Shown here piece by piece: positions 21,817 to 31,503 of a DNA stretch of 64,000 bases. Under the pieces are notes generated by a model that worked only from the letters and a program-made list of their open reading frames with translations, did not search any database and had not been told where the DNA came from. Position numbers and translations under genes: made by a program. Source of the stretch: a virus; IMG/VR virus record IMGVR_UViG_3300027976_000007, positions 1 through 64,000 of that record. The stretch is one strand, 5' to 3'. The stretch's first letter is position 1. Every line of letters starts with the position of its first letter.

Positions 21817-21975
21817 TTAAAATTTATCTAAGAATCCCGGATCTATTATTTTACCTTTTAATTTCTGGTTATGTTGGTCTTTTTGAAGCATTTGGGTTGC
21901 TAGTTTTTCTAAATGTTTGGATTTGGAAGTTTCATAATCATCAAGTATTTTTTTATGTTTTCTCTTTTTCTTCAT
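21817..21975 (-). CDS. Small Lys-rich helical protein
   Basis: A 52-residue protein beginning MKKKRKHKKILDDYETSKS. Overlaps the upstream stop by 4 nt. Function unknown. Confidence 0.55.
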   Translation of the reverse strand: MKKKRKHKKILDDYETSKSKHLEKLATQMLQKDQHNQKLKGKIIDPGFLDKF

Positions 21976-22607
21976 TCTCTAGCTATAATATCATAATCAT
22001 CATCATCATTTTTTCCATCTAAACCAAGTTCCTTTAATCTTTCTAAATGATAATCATCCACTTCCCAATCTATCTTAGTGTTAAACTGCTGTGTTTGATA
22101 ATCTTCCAGTCCTGAAATTTGTTTGTCTGAGAATACATTCCCTATTGTAAGGAAATAACAATTATAACATAATACTTCTACATTTTCTAAATGGTAGTTT
22201 TTTTTATTTTTATCTTTAAAGTTAAATATAAGAGGAATTTTATAATCTAATACTCTTCTTTCTTCGAAACCACAAAGATAACATTCTTCCTTTAAATATC
22301 CTTCAGATAGCAATCTATACTTTAGTTTCTCATTACTAAAAGAAGATGGATCAGCTCGGCCTTGGATTATATCCATTATAGGGGGTTCTTTTCCTTTATT
22401 GCTTAAAAATTTAGGAATACCTATACCTGTTGGGTTTTTATGTTGTTCAAATAAATTAACAGATACTCCATCAGTTGCTTCATACAATTTCATCCATTTT
22501 TTAAGATGTTGATAAGAACAACATAAGTATCTAGCCGCGGCCCTTACTGATAAAGTATGGGACATAGCTTCTAAAATTTTTTCTTTTGGAAAGTCTTTCC
22601 TTACCAT
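21972..22607 (-). CDS. HTH protein with HNH-like zinc domain
   Basis: A 211-residue protein. Residues about 10-42 form a helix-turn-helix (LSVRAAARYLCCSYQHLKKW). Residues about 108-155 carry CYLCG and LCYNC on either side of a strand-rich core with PLIFNF, the layout of HNH/zinc-finger endonucleases found as phage regulators. The catalytic His is not obvious, so DNA binding without cleavage is possible. Confidence 0.65.
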   Translation of the reverse strand: MVRKDFPKEKILEAMSHTLSVRAAARYLCCSYQHLKKWMKLYEATDGVSVNLFEQHKNPTGIGIPKFLSNKGKEPPIMDIIQGRADPSSFSNEKLKYRLLSEGYLKEECYLCGFEERRVLDYKIPLIFNFKDKNKKNYHLENVEVLCYNCYFLTIGNVFSDKQISGLEDYQTQQFNTKIDWEVDDYHLERLKELGLDGKNDDDDYDIIARE

Positions 22608-22996
22608 TACTTTTTTAAACAGTTATGTTCTATATAATCATAAAGTTCAATAGGAGAAGTCATTATATACTCTTTTTGGTCTTCTCCTAAAAAGGGGTGT
22701 ATTTTACCCTCTAGATCTAACCTTTCATATAAATAGAAGAATACTAAATTCCCCACTTCATCCCCCCACAGTATTCTAAAAAAACCATCTATTATAGTAC
22801 AATAAGGTTCTGTAAGGAAACTTATGTCAATACCGCTACAATCTAAAATAGTAAATTCTTTTTTGAGAGAGTTTTCTATTTTGGATATGGAGTCTATAAA
22901 AAATTCTTTATCTATTCTTACAGTATTATCTATTATGTTTACTTTTGCCCTTAATATAGCTTCAAAGAGATTTTTTAGTTTTTCATTATTATTCAT
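22607..22996 (-). CDS. Hypothetical protein
   Basis: A 129-residue protein with mixed helix and strand. Abuts the HTH gene and overlaps the upstream gene by 4 nt. No family recognised. Confidence 0.6.
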   Translation of the reverse strand: MNNNEKLKNLFEAILRAKVNIIDNTVRIDKEFFIDSISKIENSLKKEFTILDCSGIDISFLTEPYCTIIDGFFRILWGDEVGNLVFFYLYERLDLEGKIHPFLGEDQKEYIMTSPIELYDYIEHNCLKK

Positions 22997-23310
22997 AACA
23001 GTTTATATTTGGATTCAAGTTTTTGAATTTCTAAACATTCTTCAAATTCTTGTTTTTCAAGGTGTAAATTTTTAATATTATCTAATATTATCTTAAAATC
23101 TTTTTTTTCAATTTCTATTAAAACCGAATGATTATACACGTTTAAAAATTTAGCGGAGGTATGTTTATTTTTTAAGGCATCTTTTATAGAGGAGTATGCT
23201 TCCCCTATAATAAAAGTTTTAAAAGTTTCATCCACCTTTAAGGATTCTAAATCTTTATCGGTATCCCACACTAATGCTATTTTCTTTATATCTCTAAGTT
23301 TCTTTTTCAT
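22993..23310 (-). CDS. Hypothetical protein, paralog of 21504
   Basis: A 105-residue protein; its end (KDFKIILDNIKNLHLEKQEF then EECLEI) parallels the protein at 21504-21812. Function unknown. Confidence 0.6.
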   Translation of the reverse strand: MKKKLRDIKKIALVWDTDKDLESLKVDETFKTFIIGEAYSSIKDALKNKHTSAKFLNVYNHSVLIEIEKKDFKIILDNIKNLHLEKQEFEECLEIQKLESKYKLL

Positions 23311-23349
23311 ATTAAGGGGATATTAAGGGGTTTATTATACATATGAAGT

Positions 23350-23679
23350 TTAGGTTCTTAAAATACAAATAAATAATCCCCCCAAGTTAAAAGACCCTAT
23401 CTTTTTTCCTTCTAAAACTTCCTCAAGGTTTTTCATATTAATATGATCCCCTATAGAATAATCTTTACTATTTACCTCTATCAGGATTTTGTTGGTTTTT
23501 AAATCTTCTAGGGTTTTTAGCTTCTCTTTTAATAATAAATTACTTCCAGAACTTCTAGTTTTCATTCTATAGAATTGGTCAGTATCCATATCAGTGTAGA
23601 TTGTATGTCCTAAAGGTTCTAATATTGATAGAAGCTCTCCATTACAATTTTCAATCACTATTCCTATATCGTATTTCAT
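23350..23679 (-). CDS. Stand-alone copy of a glycosyltransferase C-terminal domain
   Basis: A 109-residue protein whose start (KYDIGIVIENCNGELLSILEP then TIYTD) matches residues about 270-300 of the adjacent glycosyltransferase (KYNIGIMIKNCTYPILEALE). A duplicated accessory domain; role unknown. Confidence 0.6.
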   Translation of the reverse strand: MKYDIGIVIENCNGELLSILEPLGHTIYTDMDTDQFYRMKTRSSGSNLLLKEKLKTLEDLKTNKILIEVNSKDYSIGDHINMKNLEEVLEGKKIGSFNLGGLFICILRT

Positions 23680-23727
23680 ATTATTTTTTTTAAAATATAA
23701 GTATAATCTTTTACATATCCAAACTTT

Positions 23728-24894
23728 TCAAAGATGGATTAAGGAATTTTGGTATTGGTTTACTTTGGATATTATTAAATCCCAATCTAGTAGTTTATAT
23801 GTCCCCTCTCCTATATCAGAGGGTAATATTTTAGGGAGGATGAATATTTCTTCTGATAGAGGTTTGTTTCCATCTATTTTTATTATGATTTCATCTTTAG
23901 GGGGAGATGAGTTATATTCATAGATTTTCTTATTAAGATCTATTGAAGTTTTTTCTCTTTCATTATAAATGTAAGTTTGAATTAAAGTAGGTATCCTACT
24001 TTCATCTATATAAAGAGTATCATAAAAAGGTTCTAAAGCTTCTAGGATAGGGTAGGTACAATTTTTTATCATTATCCCTATATTATATTTTGGGGTAATA
24101 ATAGGTTCCATTAAGGGAGAATGATTTATAGTACTACCCCATTTTCTTATGAATTCCCTAGTTGAAGCCTCCATTTCCATACCCCAAAATTTATGCCTTC
24201 TAGGATCTCCTGAAAAACTACCAGCTCCCCTACCTGTAAAATGATATACTAAACTATTCCAAGGCTGGATGAAGTTATATTCGGCCAGTTTCATTCTATT
24301 AAAAATGTCCGAATCTTCTCGACAAGATTTAAGTCTAGGATCATGTCCTCCTAAAAATTCAAAATCTTTTTTATACATCATCCAAGGGGCAAATATCCCA
24401 TTAGTTATTTTATCTTTATCAAGGTTATCTTCAACATAGGAATTAAATTTATCCTTTTTAAATACTTCAGGGTACATACCTAAATCCATCAATATTTTTT
24501 CCCCATTGTTAGGATGAATTGGAGGTTCAATTCTAGTAGAACATACTACCGTATTAGGTTTAAGATGATGAAAGGATTTTAAGTCTGCATGTTTTCCTAA
24601 TATCATATCCGCATGAAATATTATGAAAATGTCTGTTATGGACTTATTTATTAAAAAATCATAAGCTCTACCTATACCATAAAGTCCAATGCCTATATCA
24701 GGGTTTATATGATATTTGATATTATATTCATCTTTGATTTCTTCTAACCAGGCTATAGTTCCATCTTCATCAGAATCAACAAATATCAATATTTCATGGT
24801 CTTTTCTAAAAGAGTTCTCACGTATTGAAGGTATGCATGACTTTAAATACCTTAAATTAGATTTGCTTGGTATACAAAAAGTTATTTTTTCCAT
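23728..24894 (-). CDS. Glycosyltransferase family 2-like
   Basis: A 388-residue protein. The GT-A fold is marked by ITFCIPSKSNLRYLKSCI at the start, VDSDEDGT and a metal-binding HADM (about 94-97), followed by a acceptor-region GGHDPRLKSCREDSD. The last 120 residues form the domain also encoded at 23350. Transfers a sugar from a nucleotide donor; acceptor unknown. Confidence 0.75.
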   Translation of the reverse strand: MEKITFCIPSKSNLRYLKSCIPSIRENSFRKDHEILIFVDSDEDGTIAWLEEIKDEYNIKYHINPDIGIGLYGIGRAYDFLINKSITDIFIIFHADMILGKHADLKSFHHLKPNTVVCSTRIEPPIHPNNGEKILMDLGMYPEVFKKDKFNSYVEDNLDKDKITNGIFAPWMMYKKDFEFLGGHDPRLKSCREDSDIFNRMKLAEYNFIQPWNSLVYHFTGRGAGSFSGDPRRHKFWGMEMEASTREFIRKWGSTINHSPLMEPIITPKYNIGIMIKNCTYPILEALEPFYDTLYIDESRIPTLIQTYIYNEREKTSIDLNKKIYEYNSSPPKDEIIIKIDGNKPLSEEIFILPKILPSDIGEGTYKLLDWDLIISKVNQYQNSLIHL

Positions 24895-24906
24895 TATATC
24901 ATTTAT

Positions 24907-25491
24907 TTAAAACCATTTATGAACCTTAATCCCTAAATCTTCAATTTGGGAAATTAAAACCTTTCTTGAATTTTCATCTTCATCATCCATAATATGGTCA
25001 TGGAATTCAACATATATTTCTTTTATTAAAGATATGGATTTTTCTTTTATAAGGTGTCTTAGAACTTTAAATTCACTCCCTTCAATATCCATTTTACATA
25101 TTATATTAGAGTCTTTACTAAACCCATAAATAAAACGGCTAAAATCTATACTTTTAATCTTCACCTGAGTATTATACCCCTTATGGTTAAAACCTATCCC
25201 ATCAACAGAAGAACCCCAACCATCAATATCAGAGTGACCATCTGTAGGTGAGTGACTTCCACTATCTTTATGGTTTTCTTGATTAAATAATACAAACCCA
25301 TCTTCTACCCAAACCGCGACTTCATATAAATTTATACCCAGGGGAATCTGTTTTATTCTTTCTTTTATATTACATGCGGGGTTTGCTTCGAATGTATGGA
25401 TTTCAAAGGAATCATCAATAATTCCCTTATTATAAAAGTCTACTAGACCTTCACATAAATGGGTCCCACAGTCTAAAAAAATATTTTTCAT
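24907..25491 (-). CDS. FkbM-family methyltransferase
   Basis: A 194-residue protein with the FkbM blocks: IFLDCGTHLCEGLVDFY (SAM loop), IHTFEANP, AVW, and CKMDIEGSEFKVLRHL. These enzymes O-methylate sugars or other small groups, which fits the glycan cluster. Overlaps the upstream gene by 4 nt. Confidence 0.85.
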   Translation of the reverse strand: MKNIFLDCGTHLCEGLVDFYNKGIIDDSFEIHTFEANPACNIKERIKQIPLGINLYEVAVWVEDGFVLFNQENHKDSGSHSPTDGHSDIDGWGSSVDGIGFNHKGYNTQVKIKSIDFSRFIYGFSKDSNIICKMDIEGSEFKVLRHLIKEKSISLIKEIYVEFHDHIMDDEDENSRKVLISQIEDLGIKVHKWF

Positions 25492-26288
25492 ATTATTATT
25501 ATTTGTTTATCATTAAAATGGTGATGACATATACCCTCAACAGATAGATTCTTATAACTAGGATCATGTATTTGGTAAAACTTTATAGTTTCTAATAACA
25601 TCTTATACTTTTCCTTAGGTATGAGGTGTCCTTTACTTAATTTATTTCTTTCCGTACATTGTTTTAAAAAATTTTCACAAGACCATCCATCTATATATTC
25701 CCAAATCTTACCATTATATTTAGGTATGGTTTTTGAGAATTCATAAGTTTCATTTATATATTGTTTATCATTCAAAAAATCTACTTTTGAAGTATTTATA
25801 AAGTAAAAATTAGTTTGAGGGAAGAAACTTTCAGATATTATTTTTTCTATATTAAAATCATATTCCCTCATCCCACCATACCCTACACCATTCATATAAT
25901 AGAAGTCTTTACCTTCATCGATTTCAATGTCTAATACAGAGGGATCAAAGATCATATCTGCTGAAGTTTTGCATAACCAATCAAACCCCAATCCATCACA
26001 TTCTCTGAAAATAATATCATCTAAATCTACGGTCCCGAAATTATGGCCTCTATTAAATAATGAATCTTTTATTAGAATGTTAGGGAAATATTTTCTCCAT
26101 AATTCTTCATTTTCCTTTTGTAAGGGGGAAGAGTAATTAGTAGCCACTATCTGGGCTTTAAATTCCTTTAATATTGGGAGGTTGTATATTATAAAAGATT
26201 CTAACTTTTCAAGATCCTCAATATAGTGTATATGGTTTATAACCCCATATACAGAAGTATTAATTAAACTTTTAAGAGTGGATTTCAT
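25488..26288 (-). CDS. Putative glycosyltransferase (GT-A like)
   Basis: A 266-residue protein. NRGHNFGTVDLDDIIF and WLCKTSADMIFDPS resemble donor-binding and metal-binding segments of GT-A enzymes (SADM in place of DxD). The assignment rests on these and on position in the cluster. Overlaps the GT17 gene by 17 nt. Confidence 0.55.
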   Translation of the reverse strand: MKSTLKSLINTSVYGVINHIHYIEDLEKLESFIIYNLPILKEFKAQIVATNYSSPLQKENEELWRKYFPNILIKDSLFNRGHNFGTVDLDDIIFRECDGLGFDWLCKTSADMIFDPSVLDIEIDEGKDFYYMNGVGYGGMREYDFNIEKIISESFFPQTNFYFINTSKVDFLNDKQYINETYEFSKTIPKYNGKIWEYIDGWSCENFLKQCTERNKLSKGHLIPKEKYKMLLETIKFYQIHDPSYKNLSVEGICHHHFNDKQIIII

Positions 26289-27087
26289 ATATAAATTGTG
26301 GATAGTTATTCATTATTTCTAATATTTCTTGAGGATATGTTTCTTTTAAATCCTTTATCGAAAAGTTCATTCCTTCTCTATTAAATATATCTTTACCCTC
26401 TTGAAGGCATTTGTTTATGTGAGGTTTATTCCAATATTTGATGTCATTGAATTCGGTGTGGGAGAATGATTGGATCTTGTTTTTAATCATTTTCTCCCCA
26501 CCTAAATATGATAAATGCCATCCTGATGGAACTACAGTGAAATTGTTTTTTATATCCCTTAAATGTTGTATGGAGGATATTTTTTTTATAAATTCTCCTT
26601 TAGTAAGGGAGGTGCCTAACCAAAAAGGGTCTCTTGGTCCAATGCTTTTATTATTTATATAATAATAGAAAAATCCCATCGAAAAAACTGTTGGGGTAGG
26701 ATAATGTCTTATGTCCTGAGGGTTGGGTATCTCATCTAAATCCCCCATTAACACTAGGGCATCATCCTCTAAAGTATCTAAACCATAAATTAAAGCATTC
26801 CTTTGTTGATATTCAAAACTCCAAGCAGGTGAAGATGGGGTATATTCTTTATCTTTTAAAGAAAAGTCTAAATCCCCAGGATCTAATTCTACAGGGAGAT
26901 AAATTATTTTACCCCACCATTTTTTAAATCTTTCGACATTATCTAAATAAAAATAAGGTTTCAGCTGGTTTGTAAAGGTTTTATTGGCCTCACATATTAC
27001 AAACTTATCTACAACTTTATCTAAAATTTTCAGTCTTAATTCTAAAACATCCAACTCATCTCTAAAAGTAAAACAATCATATATCAT
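26272..27087 (-). CDS. Glycosyltransferase family 17
   Basis: A 271-residue protein matching the GT17 plan: MIYDCFTFRDELDVLELRL, VVDKFVICEANKTFT, MGDLDEIP with the metal-binding acidic pair, and SGWHLSYLGG. GT17 enzymes are N-acetylglucosaminyltransferases; the phage substrate is unknown. Confidence 0.8.
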   Translation of the reverse strand: MIYDCFTFRDELDVLELRLKILDKVVDKFVICEANKTFTNQLKPYFYLDNVERFKKWWGKIIYLPVELDPGDLDFSLKDKEYTPSSPAWSFEYQQRNALIYGLDTLEDDALVLMGDLDEIPNPQDIRHYPTPTVFSMGFFYYYINNKSIGPRDPFWLGTSLTKGEFIKKISSIQHLRDIKNNFTVVPSGWHLSYLGGEKMIKNKIQSFSHTEFNDIKYWNKPHINKCLQEGKDIFNREGMNFSIKDLKETYPQEILEIMNNYPQFIYEIHS

Positions 27088-27308
27088 AAGGAAGTATATA
27101 ATAAATTTTGTTGTTCTTGTTTTTCTATAGTTTTATGATGGTGGATAGACCATACATCTTCCTCAGGTAAATAAGATATAGTCTCATAACCCTGTAAAGT
27201 TTCATGTACTTTGTTTATCCATTTTATTGATCCATTATTTTTATAGATCCTTCCTTGCATGTCTGACCAATTGATTATGGGTTTATAATATTTAACTTTT
27301 ATTTTCAT
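27084..27308 (-). CDS. C-terminal half of a split GT2 glycosyltransferase
   Basis: A 74-residue protein. INWSDMQGRIYKNNGSIKW, NKVHETL and HHHKTIEKQ are the acceptor-side motifs normally found after the catalytic half of one GT2 type. The catalytic half is the next gene upstream (27445). It may form a two-chain enzyme or be inactive. Confidence 0.65.
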   Translation of the reverse strand: MKIKVKYYKPIINWSDMQGRIYKNNGSIKWINKVHETLQGYETISYLPEEDVWSIHHHKTIEKQEQQNLLYTSL

Positions 27309-27444
27309 TTCCTAACATTTTTATTTAACATGGATTGGGGGATTTTTTAATATTCTTTTCTTTTTGGTTTAATATTTTTTTCAATTTCACCGTTTTTAAA
27401 CCCTCAAAGAAATCCTAATTAAAATATAGGAGAAATCCGGAAAA
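27309..27444 (-). other. 136-nt insert between GT2 halves
   Basis: AT-rich, no frame. It separates LIIREG-stop from KVKYYKPIINW, which would be contiguous in an intact enzyme. Too short for a standard group I or II intron; could be an intron remnant or an insertion scar. Confidence 0.4.
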
Positions 27445-27969
27445 TTAACCCTCCCTAATAATTAAATCGTAGATCTTTAAAAGGTTATACTCCTCTAAAT
27501 CTCGTAGGTTACTTAAATTAAATTCTTTTTCTTCTATATGAGATTCTAGTTTTGAAACCCTCCACCCCCACTTATCTATATGTTCTTTAGTAATTCCTTT
27601 TATAGTATTAATACGAGGTACCGATATAAGATCTATAGGGTTTGTTTCAATAACCGTTTTAATATGTTTTATGAAAAGAGGGTTAACCATTTCATCAGCA
27701 TCAAGGTTTATTATATAATCCCCACAGCATGATTTAGTTAGTTTATTTTTCATATCTGAAAAGTTTCCTTCAAAAGGGAAGGGAAACCATCTAAAGGAAT
27801 TGTTGACGGAGTGGGATCTAAGATATTCTTCTACTTTTGGAGATCCATTTTTAGAATCAAATAAAATAACGATTTCATCTTCAAGATCTTTATGTTCTAA
27901 GAGAAGTGATACTAATCTTTGGATTTCAGTTATTTCTTTACATACAGTAATAGCGAAGGAAAGTTTCAT
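27445..27969 (-). CDS. N-terminal half of a split GT2 glycosyltransferase
   Basis: A 174-residue protein with the GT2 catalytic start: LSFAITVCKEITEIQRLVSL, VILFDSKNGS and INLDADEMVNP (DAD metal site). It ends after KWGWRVSKLE and a helix, where homologs continue into the part encoded at 27084. Confidence 0.75.
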   Translation of the reverse strand: MKLSFAITVCKEITEIQRLVSLLLEHKDLEDEIVILFDSKNGSPKVEEYLRSHSVNNSFRWFPFPFEGNFSDMKNKLTKSCCGDYIINLDADEMVNPLFIKHIKTVIETNPIDLISVPRINTIKGITKEHIDKWGWRVSKLESHIEEKEFNLSNLRDLEEYNLLKIYDLIIREG

Positions 27970-28009
27970 GATTAAGATTTTAATATATAGTTAATATATG
28001 ATCTTAATC

Positions 28010-28483
28010 TTAGGTTTCCAAATTTTCATTAAAAACCCCTATAAAATCCATAGCTTCTATAAAATCTTCTCTTTCAAACATTTTAAGAGATTTTATGTCG
28101 GTCTTATGGGTATAAAACTGATTTTTCTTTCCTGGTATAGGAAATTTTTTCTTTTCCTTTTTTGTTATAGGTACAGCTTTAACAGCCCCCCATTTCCAAG
28201 TCTCAACATCAACCCCATTAACAAAGACCATACCCACTTCCGGTATATTATAGGTTGAAGGGAACCATACTTTCCCTTCCTTGTCTTCATACATCAAATC
28301 TACATAGATGTTAGGGAGGATTTCTTTTTGTTTTTCATAGAATTCCTCTCCCACTCTCATTAGTGAGTTTGTTTGGAACCCGCAGGACCAACACATCCAA
28401 TTAGAAACTTTGTCTGATATTTCTTGTTTGAAGGCTGCATCTCCTCCACATTTATCACATATAGTTAATTGCCCTTGATCCAT
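28010..28483 (-). CDS. Zinc-ribbon phage protein
   Basis: A 157-residue protein. ICDKCGGDAAF and MCWSCGF form an N-terminal four-Cys ribbon; the rest is a compact domain with KVWFPSTYNIPEVGMVF. The same architecture occurs in marine myophages, function unknown. Confidence 0.65.
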   Translation of the reverse strand: MDQGQLTICDKCGGDAAFKQEISDKVSNWMCWSCGFQTNSLMRVGEEFYEKQKEILPNIYVDLMYEDKEGKVWFPSTYNIPEVGMVFVNGVDVETWKWGAVKAVPITKKEKKKFPIPGKKNQFYTHKTDIKSLKMFEREDFIEAMDFIGVFNENLET

Positions 28484-28486
28484 AAT

Positions 28487-29800
28487 TTAAGTAATTTTTG
28501 TTAATTTAGGTAGTTGATTTTTAATTGAAGGGAGAGTAGGTAATTTTAATTGTACTATAGATGGAAGTTTAATTATATGTTGGTTAAAAACATCTCCCAA
28601 CTTGGAAGTCATTTTTTCTTTGTTAAATCTATCTCTATTATGTTTCCCCTGTTTTTTTCCTTTAACCTCCCATGTTTTATAATTTTTAAATATATCTAAG
28701 AAGAAATGACCTACTTGACCATGATCTACTGAAAACCATTGAGAACCCTCTATGAGCATTTCTTTTTCTTGAGCTGTTGGATGGATAGGAGTTAATGATC
28801 CTCCTATTAAAGCTGAAGTTGAGGGGTTTAAGAAATCAAGATGTCCTGAAAATCCACTAACCATTATAGGTTTTCCTGTAAATGAAAATTCTAATAGGGG
28901 TCTACCGAATCCTTCCCCTTTTGTGAGACTAACCATAGTTTTTATTTTTGGATGATTGTATATTTCACATATATCCTCATCATTAATATCCCCATGTAAG
29001 AGATAGACATTAGGTAGAGGTTTTGAAGATTTAGAGGTCTTTTTTAAGGAATTAATTCTATTCATAATTTCCCTCCGGTCCATATATGAACCTTTACCAC
29101 AGCTGGTTTTTAATAATAGAGCCGGTGGATTTTTTTCTTTCTTAAAAGTCTCATAAAATGACTTAACTAACAAACCTACATTTTTTCTATCTTCCCCAAA
29201 GTCTCCCTTAAGCCAATGCCCTACAAAAAGAAAGACGTTTTTATTAGGAATTGAATCTATAGTATTAAAGAGGGATTCATTTTTAAATTTTTTCTTTTTA
29301 GGGTCATAAATTTTAAGATCAGCACCTTCAAATATAACTTCTATAGGAGTATTTAGTTCTAAAACTTTTTGATCATCCCCGACTTTATATTTAGTACTTT
29401 CAAATACTTTTTTGGAATGTTCAGAAGGGACTATTATTAAATCCATTCTGTTACATCCTTCTAACCATTGAGGGGAACATATTGTAGTTTCTATTCCAGC
29501 TGTAATAAGACAATTCCATCTTCCTATTCTTTGAGCTTCTGAAGGGATAGTTATCCAGAACATATAATCTGGTTGATAATTTAAAGGTTCATTTAAAATG
29601 TAAGAGTTTAAGAAACCCCATTCCTCTTTATGGTCTTCAATAAACCCTGAAGTAGTATTACCCCAAGGACAAGAAATAATTTTTATATCCCACTCTTCTC
29701 CTTTTAATTCTATTATAGATTTAATTTTATCTCTAGAATTAGAAGAATAGCCACTATAACAATCTATAGGTGCGTATATAACACAAGTGTTTTTGTTCAT
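28487..29800 (-). CDS. Glycosyltransferase, GT4/GT-B type
   Basis: A 437-residue protein. The C-terminal Rossmann half has VFLFVGHWLKGDFGEDRK, VSLTKGEGFGRPLLEFSFTG and GKPIMVSGFSGHLDFLN, the donor-binding E-x7-E type region of GT4 enzymes. IVPSEHSKKVFE marks the inter-domain segment. Overlaps the next GT4 gene by 4 nt; the two probably act in sequence. Confidence 0.8.
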   Translation of the reverse strand: MNKNTCVIYAPIDCYSGYSSNSRDKIKSIIELKGEEWDIKIISCPWGNTTSGFIEDHKEEWGFLNSYILNEPLNYQPDYMFWITIPSEAQRIGRWNCLITAGIETTICSPQWLEGCNRMDLIIVPSEHSKKVFESTKYKVGDDQKVLELNTPIEVIFEGADLKIYDPKKKKFKNESLFNTIDSIPNKNVFLFVGHWLKGDFGEDRKNVGLLVKSFYETFKKEKNPPALLLKTSCGKGSYMDRREIMNRINSLKKTSKSSKPLPNVYLLHGDINDEDICEIYNHPKIKTMVSLTKGEGFGRPLLEFSFTGKPIMVSGFSGHLDFLNPSTSALIGGSLTPIHPTAQEKEMLIEGSQWFSVDHGQVGHFFLDIFKNYKTWEVKGKKQGKHNRDRFNKEKMTSKLGDVFNQHIIKLPSIVQLKLPTLPSIKNQLPKLTKIT

Positions 29801-31290
29801 ATATATAAAAGTTTATGATTTAAAGTTCTAGGTTTGAATTCATCATCCTTATAAAATTCGTATTTTTCTCTGGGGGACCAAGTTTTAAATAGTTCCTCCA
29901 TCCCTTCTATTACTCTTTCTCCCATTCTTGAAGATGTGAAACCTATATTCTCTTTTAAAGCCCATTTCATCCCTTCTTCCCCATATAATTTTCTATCAAA
30001 AGGTTGAGTATTATATAGAGACTTTATAGCACCTAAAATGTCTTTAATATCACATCTACTATCGAATATATAAGGAGTTTGAGGTGAGCCTACTAAGGAT
30101 AATGATTTTGGAAATATAGGATAAGCCCAACTCCCATGATTTAAATAGGTTTTTTGATGGTTTGAAGGTACATCTTTATCGTTTACATATAATTCCCCTC
30201 TATTATCTTTAAAACCCATTTGGTCTTGCATCCCTCCCGTTACAGTGGCTATGAAAGGAGTAGCAGTTAATAAAGCTTCTGTTAAACTTAAACCCCAACC
30301 TTCAGCAGATGAAGGTAATATTACTCCATCCGAACAATTATAAAGATAATTCATATATTTTGGAGGTAATTTGCCTCCAGAGAGAGCTACATTATTACAG
30401 TCCCTACTAAACAAATATTCTATAGTTGCTTGAAGGTCAGTTCCTTCATTAGATATAGGTTCTGTATGGCAAATTAATAAACATTTATCTTGTTGTTCTT
30501 TAGGGAGTGAATCTGTAAATTCTTTCCATGCTCCTAAAATGTCAGGGATTGATTTTCTTCTTATGTTTCTCGAATTTAATAACAAGACAAAGTTCTTTTC
30601 AAGGCCTTTAAATAATTCAGATTTGAATTTTTCAAATTCTTCATCTTCTCCTTTTATTGGATAGAAAGTTTTTTCATCTAAACCATGAGGGATATATTTT
30701 AAGAGAATTGGTGTTTTTCTATTACCCGCCCCAAAAAAGTAATTAATACCAGAATCCATATCTTTATGGGAAACTTTATTATTTTCTAAACATAAATGAT
30801 TTATTACTTTGGTTTGTTTATTTATAGAAAATAAAGCATCACAAGATTCATAAAATTCCGAGTTATATAAAGGAACAGGCATATCATCCCATATATTAAG
30901 GTAGGCTATAGGAATATCTTTTCTAATTTCATTTTCCATCATAAATAACCATTCAAAATATCTAGGGTCGGTTATTAAGAATATGGCTTCTATTTTCTCT
31001 TTCTTTATTATTTCTAATATAAGTGATGGGGTACCATAACCTTTAACAGGATAGGAGATAAATGAAGCGTCCGCCACTTTAGATCCTTCAACAATCATAC
31101 TAGATAAATCTAATCTTTTACCTTGGTCAGGATGGTTTATACTTCCCGCAATTTGGACCCAATTATATTTATGACAAGTATTATATATAATTTCCCTCCC
31201 TATATGCCCCACACCACTATGGGATCTTATATCATCCGTTATGAGAAGGATTTTCTTCCTTTCGTCTTTTTTAATTTGGTCTTTTTTCAT
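29797..31290 (-). CDS. Glycosyltransferase, GT4/GT-B type
   Basis: A 497-residue protein. HSGVGHIGREIIYNTC at the N-terminus (acceptor side), LLNSRNIRRKSIPDILGAW, and VILPSSAEGWGLSLTEALLT with TPFIATVTGG at the donor site. A retaining GT-B glycosyltransferase; target unknown. Confidence 0.8.
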   Translation of the reverse strand: MKKDQIKKDERKKILLITDDIRSHSGVGHIGREIIYNTCHKYNWVQIAGSINHPDQGKRLDLSSMIVEGSKVADASFISYPVKGYGTPSLILEIIKKEKIEAIFLITDPRYFEWLFMMENEIRKDIPIAYLNIWDDMPVPLYNSEFYESCDALFSINKQTKVINHLCLENNKVSHKDMDSGINYFFGAGNRKTPILLKYIPHGLDEKTFYPIKGEDEEFEKFKSELFKGLEKNFVLLLNSRNIRRKSIPDILGAWKEFTDSLPKEQQDKCLLICHTEPISNEGTDLQATIEYLFSRDCNNVALSGGKLPPKYMNYLYNCSDGVILPSSAEGWGLSLTEALLTATPFIATVTGGMQDQMGFKDNRGELYVNDKDVPSNHQKTYLNHGSWAYPIFPKSLSLVGSPQTPYIFDSRCDIKDILGAIKSLYNTQPFDRKLYGEEGMKWALKENIGFTSSRMGERVIEGMEELFKTWSPREKYEFYKDDEFKPRTLNHKLLYI

Positions 31291-31299
31291 TTGTATAAT

Positions 31300-31473
31300 T
31301 TAAGGTTTTATATCTACCTGATGAATCATTTTTCTAAATTCTGGGTCTTTATTGTATAAATAAATAACCCTATCTGATAGTTTTTGGAAGCTAAATTTAT
31401 ACCTTATAGTATTAATTTTAAATTCATCCCAAGAAATATCATCTATTTTAACGCTCGTTAATCTTTGCCCCAT
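31300..31473 (-). CDS. Small ribbon-helix-helix-like protein
   Basis: A 57-residue protein. SVKIDDISWDEFKINTIRYK then SFQKLSDRVIYLY has the strand-helix-helix pattern of RHH repressors. It could regulate the operon; evidence is pattern only. Confidence 0.5.
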   Translation of the reverse strand: MGQRLTSVKIDDISWDEFKINTIRYKFSFQKLSDRVIYLYNKDPEFRKMIHQVDIKP

Positions 31474-31503
31474 AATGTTAATTGTTTATATATAAATATA
31501 TAA

